Shown here piece after piece: positions 36,404 to 45,248 of a stretch of DNA of 64,000 nucleotides. Every line of letters begins with the position of its first letter. Within the stretch, counting starts at the first letter, position 1. Source of the stretch: Dysgonomonas sp. HDW5A (GTDB lineage: Bacteria > Bacteroidota > Bacteroidia > Bacteroidales > Dysgonomonadaceae); assembly GCF_011299555.1 (NCBI RefSeq), contig NZ_CP049857.1, positions 248,001 to 312,000 of the forward strand, read 5' to 3'. The notes beneath the pieces were generated by a model. It worked only from the letters and a program-made list of their open reading frames with translations, did no database searches and was not told the DNA's origin. Position numbers and translations under genes: made by a program.

Positions 36404-37173
36404 TAGAAGTTAGAAATTTAGTGAAATCATTCGATGGCCGCGATGTCCTTAAAGGGCTTAGCATGACTTTCGAAGAAGGTAAAAATAACCTGATTATAGG
36501 TCGAAGTGGTTCGGGTAAAACTGTATTGCTTAAAAATTTAATCGGACTGATGAGACCTACCAAAGGGGAAATTCTGTATGACAATAGAGACTTAACAAAA
36601 CTATCGTCAGACCAGATGAAGGCGTTAAGGCAAGAAATGGGCATGATTTTTCAGGGATCGGCATTATTTGATGCAATGACCGTATTCGAAAATGTTTATT
36701 TTCCATTGGATATGTTTTCAACAATGTCCAAAGGAGAGAAAATGAAACGGGCACAATCCTGCCTGGATCGTGTAAATCTTTCGGATGCCGGACACTTGTA
36801 TCCATCGGAGATAAGCGGTGGTATGATGAAACGTGCAGCCATTGCCCGAGCGATCTCCCTTAATCCCAAATACCTGTTTTGTGACGAGCCTAACTCAGGT
36901 TTAGATCCTCAAACATCGCTGGTAATTGACGAATTGATAAGTGATATTACCAAAGAATACAAAATTACCACAATCATCAATACGCATGACATGAACTCGG
37001 TTATGAATATTGGCGATAAAATATTTTTCATTAAAGAAGGCAATCTCGAATGGGAGGGAAGCAATGAACAGATATTGACAACTAAGAATGAAGCTCTTAA
37101 TGATTTCGTTTTCGCCTCCGACCTATTCAAAAAGGTTAAAGCCATAGAAATGGATGAAATAAATAATAAATGA
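36400..37173 (+). CDS. mlaF: MlaF-type ABC transporter ATP-binding protein
   Basis: 257 residues. Walker A GRSGSGKTVLLKN (residues 34-46), signature EISGGMMKRAAIARAI and Walker B YLFCDEPNSGLDP. It energises the adjacent MlaE permease in lipid transport. In many relatives an MCE protein follows; here the next gene is exonuclease III, so the operon is a two-gene form in this genome. Confidence 0.93.
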   Translation: MIEVRNLVKSFDGRDVLKGLSMTFEEGKNNLIIGRSGSGKTVLLKNLIGLMRPTKGEILYDNRDLTKLSSDQMKALRQEMGMIFQGSALFDAMTVFENVYFPLDMFSTMSKGEKMKRAQSCLDRVNLSDAGHLYPSEISGGMMKRAAIARAISLNPKYLFCDEPNSGLDPQTSLVIDELISDITKEYKITTIINTHDMNSVMNIGDKIFFIKEGNLEWEGSNEQILTTKNEALNDFVFASDLFKKVKAIEMDEINNK

Positions 37174-37226
37174 CAAGTGATGAGCATAAGTAAGGCTCAT
37201 CCACTTTTAAATATTCAATTTAAATA

Positions 37227-37994
37227 ATGAAGATTGTATCCTATAATGTAAATGGTATACGTGCTGCATTAAATAAAGGATTAGCCGATTGGTTAAGTAA
37301 AGAAAATCCCGATGTAGTATGTTTTCAGGAACTTAAAGCACAAGAAGACCAGATAGATTTAATAACCTTAAAATCTCTAGGCTACGAATATTGCTATTTT
37401 CATCCGGCAGAAAAAAAAGGCTACAGCGGAGTAGGAATTATCACTAAAATTCAACCCGATTTTGTAAAAATCGGAATGGGAATGGATAAATACGATATAG
37501 AAGGACGCGTTATACGTGTTGACTACGGAAATGTGACTATCATCTGCGTATATATCCCTTCGGGAACTACAGGAGGACTTCGTCAAGTCTTCAAAATGGA
37601 ATTTTTAGCCGATTTCACCCAATATATTCTAGAATTAAGAAAAGAACGTAAGGAAATATTGATTTGTGGCGACTATAATATTTGTCACAAACCTATCGAC
37701 ATAAATCAGCCTGAACGCCATCTGACCTCTTCGGGCTTCCTTCCGGAAGAAAGAGAATGGTTTGACCAGTTTGTAGAAACAGGTATGATTGATACGTTTA
37801 GAGAATATGATCAGGAACCCGAAAAATACACATGGTGGAGTTACAGAGCAGGAGCAAGACCTAAAAATCTAGGTTGGAGAATAGACTACCACATGATTTC
37901 GAGTGAAGCAAGAGAAAGAGTTAAAGGTGCAACAATTCACAGTGATGTATACTGCTCCGATCACTGTCCGATATCTATAGAAGCTGATATTTAA
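37227..37994 (+). CDS. xth: Exodeoxyribonuclease III / AP endonuclease
   Basis: 255 residues. KIVSYNVNGIRAAL, VVCFQELKAQE, GVGIITK, GDYNICHKPID, WRIDYHMIS, and SDHCPI are the ordered motifs of the ExoA/XthA branch of the EEP fold. It repairs abasic sites in DNA. It follows mlaF by 53 bases and may be co-transcribed with the transporter. Confidence 0.95.
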   Translation: MKIVSYNVNGIRAALNKGLADWLSKENPDVVCFQELKAQEDQIDLITLKSLGYEYCYFHPAEKKGYSGVGIITKIQPDFVKIGMGMDKYDIEGRVIRVDYGNVTIICVYIPSGTTGGLRQVFKMEFLADFTQYILELRKERKEILICGDYNICHKPIDINQPERHLTSSGFLPEEREWFDQFVETGMIDTFREYDQEPEKYTWWSYRAGARPKNLGWRIDYHMISSEARERVKGATIHSDVYCSDHCPISIEADI

Positions 37995-38074
37995 TTCTTG
38001 ATAGATTTTATAGATTGAACATAACAGAAAAGTAATAAACAATTTCTCTCAACTTTTGTTCATTGTATTGAAAT

Positions 38075-38110
38075 AAGGCTTCAAACCGTTTTATTTTTTA
38101 TTACTTTAGC
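38075..38110 (+). repeat. Degenerate gene-boundary palindrome with tail
   Basis: AAGGCTTCAAACC followed by a T-rich stretch and TTATTACTTTAGC. Palindrome partly lost, tail kept. It is the only recognisable item in the 303-bp gap between xth and sufC, apart from a GCCGAT/ATCGGC hairpin near 38130-38175. Confidence 0.5.
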
Positions 38111-38297
38111 AACCGTAATAGCAATAGCCGATTATAATTTAAATATAGCGATACTTGCTTTATCGGCAGTATAGCTTCTATAATCAGCAAACAAAAAATT
38201 TATAAAAAAACGAGTAACAAAGTTATTAATAAGCTGAATAAGCGATTATTAAAAGACTTACACTATATTATTTAATTATTTTATTTTAAACAAAATA

Positions 38298-39059
38298 ATG
38301 GCGAATTTATTAAACATAAAAAACTTACATGCCAATATCGATGGCAAAGAAATATTAAGAGGATTGGATCTTGAAGTGAACAACGGAGAGATACATGCAA
38401 TTATGGGTCCTAACGGAGCCGGAAAAAGCACATTGGCATCCGTATTAGTGGGTAATCCAAATTTTGAAGTAACAGAAGGTGAAGTAACTTTCGAAGGCAA
38501 AGATTTATTGGAACTTGCTCCCGAAGAAAGAGCATGTGAAGGATTATTCCTCAGCTTCCAATACCCGGTAGAAATACCCGGAGTAAGCATGGTAAACTTT
38601 ATGCGTGCCGCAGTAAATGAGACTCGCAAGCACAAAGGTCTTGAACCTATCGCAGCATCGGACTTTCTTAAGCTGATGAAAGAAAAACGCGAATTGGTAG
38701 AATTGGACAGCACTCTTGCCAGCCGTTCGGTAAACGAAGGTTTTTCGGGTGGAGAGAAAAAACGCAACGAGATTTTCCAAATGGCTATGCTTGATCCTAA
38801 ATTAGCTATTTTAGATGAAACAGACTCAGGGCTTGATATTGATGCACTTCGTATTGTAGCAGCAGGCGTTAATAAATTGAGACGTAAGGACAATGCTACC
38901 ATTGTAATTACTCACTATCAACGTCTTCTTGAATATATAAAACCCGACTTTGTACACGTTCTATACAAAGGCAGGATTGTAAAAAGTGCAGGACCTGAAC
39001 TGGCTCTTGAGCTTGAAGAAAAAGGGTACGACTGGATTATTAAAGATTTTCAAGACTAA
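38298..39059 (+). CDS. sufC: Fe-S assembly ATPase SufC
   Basis: 253 residues. Walker A GPNGAGKST (residues 36-44), signature FSGGEKKRNEI, and Walker B LAILDETDSGLDID are those of SufC, the ATPase of the SUF iron-sulfur scaffold SufBCD. In this gene order sufB normally lies immediately upstream; here the upstream gene is xth and a 303-bp gap separates them, so sufB is not in the window. The TAA stop is part of a gene-boundary palindrome. Confidence 0.97.
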   Translation: MANLLNIKNLHANIDGKEILRGLDLEVNNGEIHAIMGPNGAGKSTLASVLVGNPNFEVTEGEVTFEGKDLLELAPEERACEGLFLSFQYPVEIPGVSMVNFMRAAVNETRKHKGLEPIAASDFLKLMKEKRELVELDSTLASRSVNEGFSGGEKKRNEIFQMAMLDPKLAILDETDSGLDIDALRIVAAGVNKLRRKDNATIVITHYQRLLEYIKPDFVHVLYKGRIVKSAGPELALELEEKGYDWIIKDFQD

Positions 39060-39086
39060 GGTCACAGACCTTTTTATTGTTTTGGT
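39057..39086 (+). repeat. Gene-boundary palindrome with full tail, starting at the sufC stop
   Basis: The sufC TAA is followed at once by GGTCACAGACCTT and TTTATTGTTTTGGT. A second hairpin, AGATCG/CGATCT, is at 39121-39135. Both lie in the 136-bp sufC-sufD spacer. Confidence 0.8.
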
Positions 39087-39195
39087 ACACGGGCAACCTA
39101 TGTGGTCACCCTCAAAGGAAAGATCGACACGATCTGCCCTACAAATAAAAACAAATCAATAAATATTTCTCATTACTTAAAATATACAGAATTCA

Positions 39196-40536
39196 ATGAT
39201 AGAAACTCAATATATAGACTTATTCACCAAGCATAGAAACTTGATCGACGAAAAATCGACAAAGGTTCTAAACGAGGCGAGAGATAAGGCTTTTGAAATT
39301 TTCAAGACTTTGGGATTGCCCAATCGTAGTCTCGAAGATTATCAATACTCGGATGTAGCGAAAGAATTTATGCCCGACTATGGATTTAACTTGAGCAGAT
39401 TAGCTATTCAAAACAATCCATACAACGAATATAAATGCAACGTTCCCGAATTGGCTACGAATTTATTCTTTTTAATGAACGATACATTCCACAAAGAACA
39501 TCAGCCAAAAACTGATTTCCCTAAAGGTGTATTCATCGGTAGTTTGAAAGATTTTTCGGAGCAACATGCAGATATCTGCTCTAAATATTACGGCAAAGTA
39601 GCTCAGTTAGAAAACAATGCGATAGCTGCTTTCAATACAATGTTTGCTCAGGATGGATTTGTAATCTATATTCCCGACAATGCAATTATCGAACAACCTT
39701 TACAGTTAATCAATATACTGACAGCTAAGGTTGATTTTTTAGTAAACAGACGCTTACTGATTATTGCAGGCAAAAACACTCAGGTAAAATTATTGGCTTG
39801 CGATCACACGGTTGACAATCATAAATTTCTGGCAACTCAGGTAACTGAAATTTTTGCAGAAGAAAATGCACATATCGAGTTCTACGAATTAGAAGAAAAT
39901 TCTAATCAAGTAACCCGATTGGCTTCGACTTACGTTCAACAAGAAAAATCGTCAACTGTATTAGTCAATAATATAACCCTCAACTGTGGTTTTACAAGAA
40001 ATAACTATCATGTAAAATTAAACGGAGAGCAAGCCGAAGCTACGGTTGCCGGTATTGTTATTGCAGACAAAGTACAACATGTGGACAACTTTGCATTTTT
40101 AGATCATGCAAAACCTCATTGCCAAAGTACACAGTTATTTAAATATGTATTGCAAGAGCATGCCGTAGGTTCTTTCTGCGGACGTATCTTAGTAGAAAAG
40201 GATGCTCAAAAAACAATGGCGTATCAAACGAATAACAACCTTTGTGCTTCACCTGATGCACGAATGTATTCGAAACCTCAACTTGAGATCTATGCCGATG
40301 ATGTAAAATGTTCGCATGGTTTAACTACCGGACAACTTGACGAAGATGCTCTTTTTTACCTGCGTGCAAGAGGTATCGCTAAAGAAGATGCTAAATTGTT
40401 GCTTATGCAGGCATTTACGGCCGATGTGCTTAAATTAATTCATATTGACGCACTAAGAGAGCGTCTCGAAGAATTAGTTGAAAAACGCTTTCGCGGTGAA
40501 GAAGCCAGATGCGGAGATTGCTCCATTTGCAAATAA
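39196..40536 (+). CDS. sufD: Fe-S cluster scaffold protein SufD
   Basis: 446 residues. The C-terminal SufBD beta-helix domain is clear (MYSKPQLEIYADDVKCSHGLTTGQLDEDALFYLRARGI), and the chain ends in a cysteine-bearing GEEARCGDCSICK. The AHIEFYELEENSNQ and SSTVLVNNITLNCGFTRNNYHVKLNGE parts are typical. It forms the scaffold complex with SufC and SufB. A worn palindrome (AAGTTTCAGACCTT) starts at its stop codon. Confidence 0.95.
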   Translation: MIETQYIDLFTKHRNLIDEKSTKVLNEARDKAFEIFKTLGLPNRSLEDYQYSDVAKEFMPDYGFNLSRLAIQNNPYNEYKCNVPELATNLFFLMNDTFHKEHQPKTDFPKGVFIGSLKDFSEQHADICSKYYGKVAQLENNAIAAFNTMFAQDGFVIYIPDNAIIEQPLQLINILTAKVDFLVNRRLLIIAGKNTQVKLLACDHTVDNHKFLATQVTEIFAEENAHIEFYELEENSNQVTRLASTYVQQEKSSTVLVNNITLNCGFTRNNYHVKLNGEQAEATVAGIVIADKVQHVDNFAFLDHAKPHCQSTQLFKYVLQEHAVGSFCGRILVEKDAQKTMAYQTNNNLCASPDARMYSKPQLEIYADDVKCSHGLTTGQLDEDALFYLRARGIAKEDAKLLLMQAFTADVLKLIHIDALRERLEELVEKRFRGEEARCGDCSICK

Positions 40537-40631
40537 AGTTTCAGACCTTTTTAGTTATTAGACAAGTATCAAAAAAAGGCTACTACAATCGGTAACAGAG
40601 CAATACAGATTAATTACTTACAAAAAACAAA

Positions 40632-40647
40632 TAGGTCTATGACCTTA
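40632..40647 (+). repeat. Gene-boundary palindrome containing the sufS start codon
   Basis: TAGGTCTATGACCTTA: the ATG of sufS (40639-40641) forms the centre of the palindrome, and ACC TTA codes for residues 2 and 3. Confidence 0.75.
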
Positions 40648-41859
40648 GATATAAATAAAATACGTGCTGATTTCCCGATACTTGACACCCAAGTATACGG
40701 GAAACAGCTTATTTATCTGGATAATGGAGCCACTACTCAGAAACCTAAATGCGTAATCGATAAGATTTCTGAAGTATATTCCTCAGTAAATGCAAATATT
40801 CACAGAGGAGTACACCATTTGAGCCAAGAAGCCACCGAACTGACTGAAAATACCCGTAAAAAAGTACAACAGTTTATAAACGCTAAACACTCTCACGAAG
40901 TAATATTTACTAAAGGCACTACCGAAAGTATAAATCTGGTAGCCTCTAGTTTTTGTCGCGAGTTTTGTAAAGAAGGCGATGAAATTATTGTTTCGGCAAT
41001 GGAACATCATTCCAACATTGTGCCTTGGCAAATACAGGAAAGTATTACAGGTGTAAAGCTAAAAGTAATCCCTATCAACGAAAAAGGAGAGCTTATTCTT
41101 GAGGAGCTTGAAAAACTCATCACTCCCAAAACACGTTTGATTTCGGTAATGCATGTCTCCAATGTACTTGGAACAATCAATCCGATTGAAAAAGTTATTG
41201 AGATAGCACACAATAAAAACATTCCTGTTTTGATAGATGCTGCACAATCGATACAGCATATCGAAATAGATGTACAAAAGTTAGATTGTGATCTATTAGT
41301 TTTCTCAGGTCATAAAATATACGGACCAACCGGAACCGGTATTTTATATGGGAAAGAAGAGCTTCTAAATAAAATGCCTCCTTATCAGGGAGGGGGAGAA
41401 ATGATCGGGTCGGTTTCCTTCAAGAAGACTACTTTTAACGAACTTCCTTTCAAATTTGAAGCAGGTACACCTAATTATGTAGACTTTATCGCTTTAGGAA
41501 CTGCATTGGATTATGTAAACTCTATCGGATTATCAAATATCAGAGTTTATGAAGATGAACTTCTGGCATATTGTACCTCTGAGTTAATGAAAATAGATGG
41601 CATGCGTATTTTTGGAACATCCGAACATAAAAGCAGTGCTGTATCATTTCTTGTTAACAACATTCACCACTACGATATGGGTATGTTACTCGATAGAATG
41701 GGTATTGCCGTACGTACAGGTCACCATTGTGCCCAACCGCTTATGGAAGAATTGGGAATAGAAGGAACAGTAAGAGCTTCATTTGCTTTTTATAATACAA
41801 AAGAAGAAATCGATCAACTTGTAACAGGTATAAAACGAGTTGTTCAAATGTTTGGATAA
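40639..41859 (+). CDS. sufS: Cysteine desulfurase SufS
   Basis: 406 residues. It removes sulfur from cysteine for the SUF system. Lys226 in VFSGHKIYGP binds pyridoxal phosphate and Cys364 in RTGHHCAQPLM is the persulfide carrier. The start codon lies inside a gene-boundary palindrome, which supplies the first residues MTL; DINKIRADFPIL follows as in other family members. It is the last gene of the sufC-sufD-sufS run and ends at a hairpin. SufE or SufU is not seen here. Confidence 0.96.
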   Translation: MTLDINKIRADFPILDTQVYGKQLIYLDNGATTQKPKCVIDKISEVYSSVNANIHRGVHHLSQEATELTENTRKKVQQFINAKHSHEVIFTKGTTESINLVASSFCREFCKEGDEIIVSAMEHHSNIVPWQIQESITGVKLKVIPINEKGELILEELEKLITPKTRLISVMHVSNVLGTINPIEKVIEIAHNKNIPVLIDAAQSIQHIEIDVQKLDCDLLVFSGHKIYGPTGTGILYGKEELLNKMPPYQGGGEMIGSVSFKKTTFNELPFKFEAGTPNYVDFIALGTALDYVNSIGLSNIRVYEDELLAYCTSELMKIDGMRIFGTSEHKSSAVSFLVNNIHHYDMGMLLDRMGIAVRTGHHCAQPLMEELGIEGTVRASFAFYNTKEEIDQLVTGIKRVVQMFG

Positions 41860-41880
41860 TACCAGAATCTTCAAGATATT

Positions 41881-41922
41881 AAAAGACTATTTATGGATCA
41901 ATTTCATAGGTAGTCTTTTTTT
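41881..41922 (+). terminator. Intrinsic terminator after sufS
   Basis: AAAAGACTA (41881-41889) and TAGTCTTTT (41911-41919) form the stem, with a further ATG/CAT pairing inside, followed by a T-run. Confidence 0.85.
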
Positions 41923-41927
41923 ATTCC

Positions 41928-41935
41928 TAAATTTG
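41928..41935 (+). promoter_or_regulatory. -7 element of the EEP nuclease promoter
   Basis: TAAATTTG, consensus, right after the suf terminator. Predicted start near 41942 gives a leader of about 115 nt. Confidence 0.6.
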
Positions 41936-41942
41936 CGCATTC

Positions 41943-41988
41943 ATCCTGACATAAAGCTCACAACGTTAATCGTTGCATTCGTCAGGAT
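41943..41988 (+). promoter_or_regulatory. Structured 5' leader of the EEP nuclease gene
   Basis: ATCCTGAC (41943-41950) pairs with GTCAGGAT (41981-41988) around an inner CAACG/CGTTG stem (41961-41975). It would be the first thing transcribed. There is no T-run, so it is not a terminator; a role in mRNA stability or control is possible. Confidence 0.5.
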
Positions 41989-42055
41989 AGCAGCTAGAGT
42001 CGGTTATGTTTAGAAATATATTATTAAAAACTTTCGGTTAATCACCATATCAGTT

Positions 42056-43075
42056 ATGAAGAAATACTTATTAATTTGTTTAGTCCTATTATCTTTAAGT
42101 GCTGTTGCTCAACAGAAAAAAGAAGTATACCCTATTGCTTTCTATAATGTAGAGAACCTATTCGACACAAAAAGAGACCTGAATATTGAAGATGAAGACT
42201 TCACCCCTTCGGGACGTAATAACTGGACAGAGGATAAATACAATAAGAAGCTCAATAACTTAGCATACGTAATCAATCTACTTGGTAAAGAAACTGTACC
42301 GACAGGAGCAGTTATTATAGGCATTGCCGAAGTTGAAAACCGTAAAGTAATAGAAGACCTCATCAAGACAGGCGACTTAGCCAAACGTAAATTTCAGATT
42401 GTACACCAAGATTCTCCCGATGCCAGAGGTATAGATGTGGGGCTTATTTATGATCCTTCGGTCTTCAAGGTCACATCGTATAAAACATATCCGTTTACAC
42501 TACCCGGAACTAATGACATAAAAACGCGTGATATTTTAGTTGTCAGCGGACTATTAGGAGGGCAACCACTCAACGTTCTGGTTAATCACTGGCCTTCGCG
42601 TCGTGGGGATAACTCTTCGCCCTTAAGAGAGCGTGCAGCTGCTATATGTAAGCATATAAGCGATTCTATTTACAATGCAAATCCTAAAGCCGGTATTGTA
42701 ATTATGGGCGATATGAACGATGATCCCAAAGATAAAAGTACACGCATTGTGTTAAATGCAAAGAAGAACCAGGAAGATGTACAAAAAGGTGGGTTATACA
42801 ATACCATGTGGAAAATTCACGATAGCGGCATTGGCACTTTATGCTACAAAGATCAATGGAATTTATTTGATCAGATTATAATTTCTCAAAGCCTTCTAAA
42901 GAAAGGTGATAACAAACTAAATTTTGAGAAAGCAGAAGTTTTCAATAAAGACTTTCTCTTCCAACAATCGGGTAAATTTAAAGGATATCCACTCCGTACA
43001 TTTTCGGGAAATACATTTTTGAATGGGTACAGCGACCACTTCCCTACCCTTATCTACCTGACATTCCAAAAATAA
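42056..43075 (+). CDS. Exported endonuclease/exonuclease/phosphatase (EEP) family protein
   Basis: 339 residues with a signal peptide (MKKYLLICLVLLSLSAVAQQ). The EEP motifs are in order: FYNVENLFDTKRD, GIAEVENRKV, VLVNHWPSRRGD, GDMNDDPKD, and GYSDHFPTLI, with the Asp-His catalytic pair at the end. It should cleave phosphodiesters or phosphomonoesters in the periplasm, perhaps nucleic acids, which suits the nucleoside transporter encoded next. A hairpin leader and its own promoter lie upstream. Confidence 0.88.
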   Translation: MKKYLLICLVLLSLSAVAQQKKEVYPIAFYNVENLFDTKRDLNIEDEDFTPSGRNNWTEDKYNKKLNNLAYVINLLGKETVPTGAVIIGIAEVENRKVIEDLIKTGDLAKRKFQIVHQDSPDARGIDVGLIYDPSVFKVTSYKTYPFTLPGTNDIKTRDILVVSGLLGGQPLNVLVNHWPSRRGDNSSPLRERAAAICKHISDSIYNANPKAGIVIMGDMNDDPKDKSTRIVLNAKKNQEDVQKGGLYNTMWKIHDSGIGTLCYKDQWNLFDQIIISQSLLKKGDNKLNFEKAEVFNKDFLFQQSGKFKGYPLRTFSGNTFLNGYSDHFPTLIYLTFQK

Positions 43076-43142
43076 TCAGATAATAAGTATTCTACCATGC
43101 TTAAACTCTCGAATTTCGACAAAATAAAAAACATATTTATAT

Positions 43143-43150
43143 TATCTTTG
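43143..43150 (+). promoter_or_regulatory. -7 element of the nucleoside transporter promoter
   Basis: TATCTTTG, consensus, 33 bases before the ATG. Confidence 0.6.
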
Positions 43151-43182
43151 ATGCATAAATCATATAAATAACTAATCGTGTT

Positions 43183-44451
43183 ATGAGCAGTTCTCTAAAC
43201 CTTAAGTATCGCCTTATAATAATGAGCTTTCTCCAGTTTTTTGTTTGGGGATCGTGGCTAATTACAGTAGCTAACTACTGGTTTCAAACTCAAAATTGGG
43301 AAGCTGATAAATTCGGGGCAATATTCTCGACTATGGGTATAGCTTCTCTTTTTATGCCTGCACTGGCAGGGATTATTGCTGATAAATGGATCGACAGCGA
43401 AAAACTATATAGTGCTTTACATCTTCTAAGTGGAATAAGCTTATTTTGGTTAGCAAGTGTAGATAATCCCGACACATTTTTTTATGTGATATTAGTAGCG
43501 ATGATATTTTATATGCCAACCATTGCTTTATCAAACTCGGTAGCCTATTCGTCTCTGAAGAAATACGATATGGATGTTGTTTCCAACTTTCCGCCAATCA
43601 GGGTATTTGGAACAATCGGTTTCATTGCAGCCATGTGGATTGTAAATTTAACGGGAAATAAAAGCTCCGAAAATCAGTTCTATATTGCAGCAGTGGCCTC
43701 TATTATACTTGCATTGTATTCGCTTACCTTACCTAAATGTCCTCCGCTAGCCAGAGAAAAAGGAGATACTTCACTTTCTAAGGCATTCGGTTTTGAAGCA
43801 TTTAAGCTATTCAAGAATAAGCAGATGGCTATATTCCTTATTTTCTCGATGTTTCTGGGAGCTGCACTACAACTGACCAACGCTTATGGTGATGTATTTT
43901 TAGATGATTTCAAAAAAATACCCGAATTTGCCAATTCACAGATAGTAAGATATTCAACAATTATAATGTCTATCTCTCAGATTTCCGAGACATTATTCAT
44001 TCTAGCCATTCCTTTTTTCCTAAAACGATTCGGAATCAAAAATGTTATGCTCATAAGTATGGCTGCATGGGTTCTTCGCTTCGGACTTTTTGCGTATGGT
44101 GATCCAGGGGCTCATGTATGGATGATAATTCTTTCTTGCATTGTATATGGTATGGCTTTTGACTTTTTCAATATATCGGGTTCATTATATGTTGAAACGA
44201 CAACCACGCCGGCTATACGATCTGCTGCTCAGGGATTATTTATGATGATGACAAACGGTATCGGAGCTATCTTAGGAAGCTCAATCAGTGGATTATTAAT
44301 TCAGTATTATTTTACCCATGCCGATGGTTCTAAAGACTGGCACGGTATATGGCTTTCGTTTGCCATCTATGCACTCGTCATCTTAATTGCCTTCTCTTTT
44401 GCATTTAAGCATAAGCACAATCCCGAAGCTATAAAAGAAACTCATCATTAA
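43183..44451 (+). CDS. NupG-like nucleoside:proton symporter (MFS)
   Basis: 422 residues, about twelve membrane segments. FLQFFVWGSWLITVANYWF, PALAGIIADKWI, and FPPIRVFGTIGFIAAMW match the nucleoside:H+ symporter family. It should import nucleosides across the inner membrane, feeding uridine kinase encoded at 24070. It is followed 13 bases on by rsmI. Confidence 0.9.
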   Translation: MSSSLNLKYRLIIMSFLQFFVWGSWLITVANYWFQTQNWEADKFGAIFSTMGIASLFMPALAGIIADKWIDSEKLYSALHLLSGISLFWLASVDNPDTFFYVILVAMIFYMPTIALSNSVAYSSLKKYDMDVVSNFPPIRVFGTIGFIAAMWIVNLTGNKSSENQFYIAAVASIILALYSLTLPKCPPLAREKGDTSLSKAFGFEAFKLFKNKQMAIFLIFSMFLGAALQLTNAYGDVFLDDFKKIPEFANSQIVRYSTIIMSISQISETLFILAIPFFLKRFGIKNVMLISMAAWVLRFGLFAYGDPGAHVWMIILSCIVYGMAFDFFNISGSLYVETTTTPAIRSAAQGLFMMMTNGIGAILGSSISGLLIQYYFTHADGSKDWHGIWLSFAIYALVILIAFSFAFKHKHNPEAIKETHH

Positions 44452-44464
44452 ACACTAACAACCT

Positions 44465-45139
44465 ATGGGTAAACTATATATTATACCAACACCTGTCGGC
44501 AATCTGGAGGATATGACTTTCAGGGCAATACGATTACTCAAAGAGGTAGACTTGATTCTGGCGGAAGATACGCGCACTACAGGTTTTCTCCTCAAGCACT
44601 TTGAGATACAAAACAAAATGCAGTCTTATCATAAGTTTAATGAGCATAAAGCAATTACTCATATTATTGATAGGCTCAATGCAGGAGAGAATATAGCATT
44701 GGTATCAGATGCAGGAACACCGGGCATTTCCGATCCTGGATTTCTTATTGGCAGGGAATGTATAAAAGCAGGGATTGATATAGAATGCCTTCCGGGAGCA
44801 ACAGCGTTAATCCCTGCATTGGTTTCGTCAGGTATTCCATGCGATAAGTTTTACTTCGAAGGCTTTCTTCCTCAAAAAAAAGGGAGGATGACCCGCTTTA
44901 AAGAACTCGCCGAAATATCGACAACTATTGTTTTATACGAATCGCCTCACCGTGTATTAAAAACCCTTACACAGCTGGCTGAATACATGGGCGAAGAAAG
45001 ATATGCTGCCACTTGTCGAGAAATATCTAAATTGCATGAGGAAACTTTACGCGGAACCTTGGCTGAGCTGATTGTACACTTCACAACAAAAGCTCCAAGA
45101 GGTGAATTTGTTATAATTATTGCAGGAAAAAATGAATAA
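44465..45139 (+). CDS. rsmI: 16S rRNA 2'-O-ribose C1402 methyltransferase RsmI
   Basis: 224 residues. YIIPTPVGNLEDMTFRAIRLL, ILAEDTRTT, and LVSDAGTPGISDPG are the markers of RsmI, a tetrapyrrole-methylase-fold enzyme that uses S-adenosylmethionine on 16S rRNA. It is shorter than E. coli RsmI, lacking the C-terminal extension, as is usual in Bacteroidota. It is probably co-transcribed with the nucleoside transporter. Confidence 0.95.
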   Translation: MGKLYIIPTPVGNLEDMTFRAIRLLKEVDLILAEDTRTTGFLLKHFEIQNKMQSYHKFNEHKAITHIIDRLNAGENIALVSDAGTPGISDPGFLIGRECIKAGIDIECLPGATALIPALVSSGIPCDKFYFEGFLPQKKGRMTRFKELAEISTTIVLYESPHRVLKTLTQLAEYMGEERYAATCREISKLHEETLRGTLAELIVHFTTKAPRGEFVIIIAGKNE

Positions 45140-45174
45140 ATTCTAAAAATAAGCTATTTCTTTAGGAAAAGAAT

Positions 45175-45182
45175 TAAATTTG
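45175..45182 (+). promoter_or_regulatory. -7 element upstream of the coiled-coil lipoprotein gene
   Basis: TAAATTTG, consensus, 67 bases before the ATG. Confidence 0.55.
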
Positions 45183-45248
45183 ATGAACTAAAGTAAAACT
45201 AAACGAGAGGGTTTATTGTTAAATAGGAAAAAGTAAAAGTAGATAATT

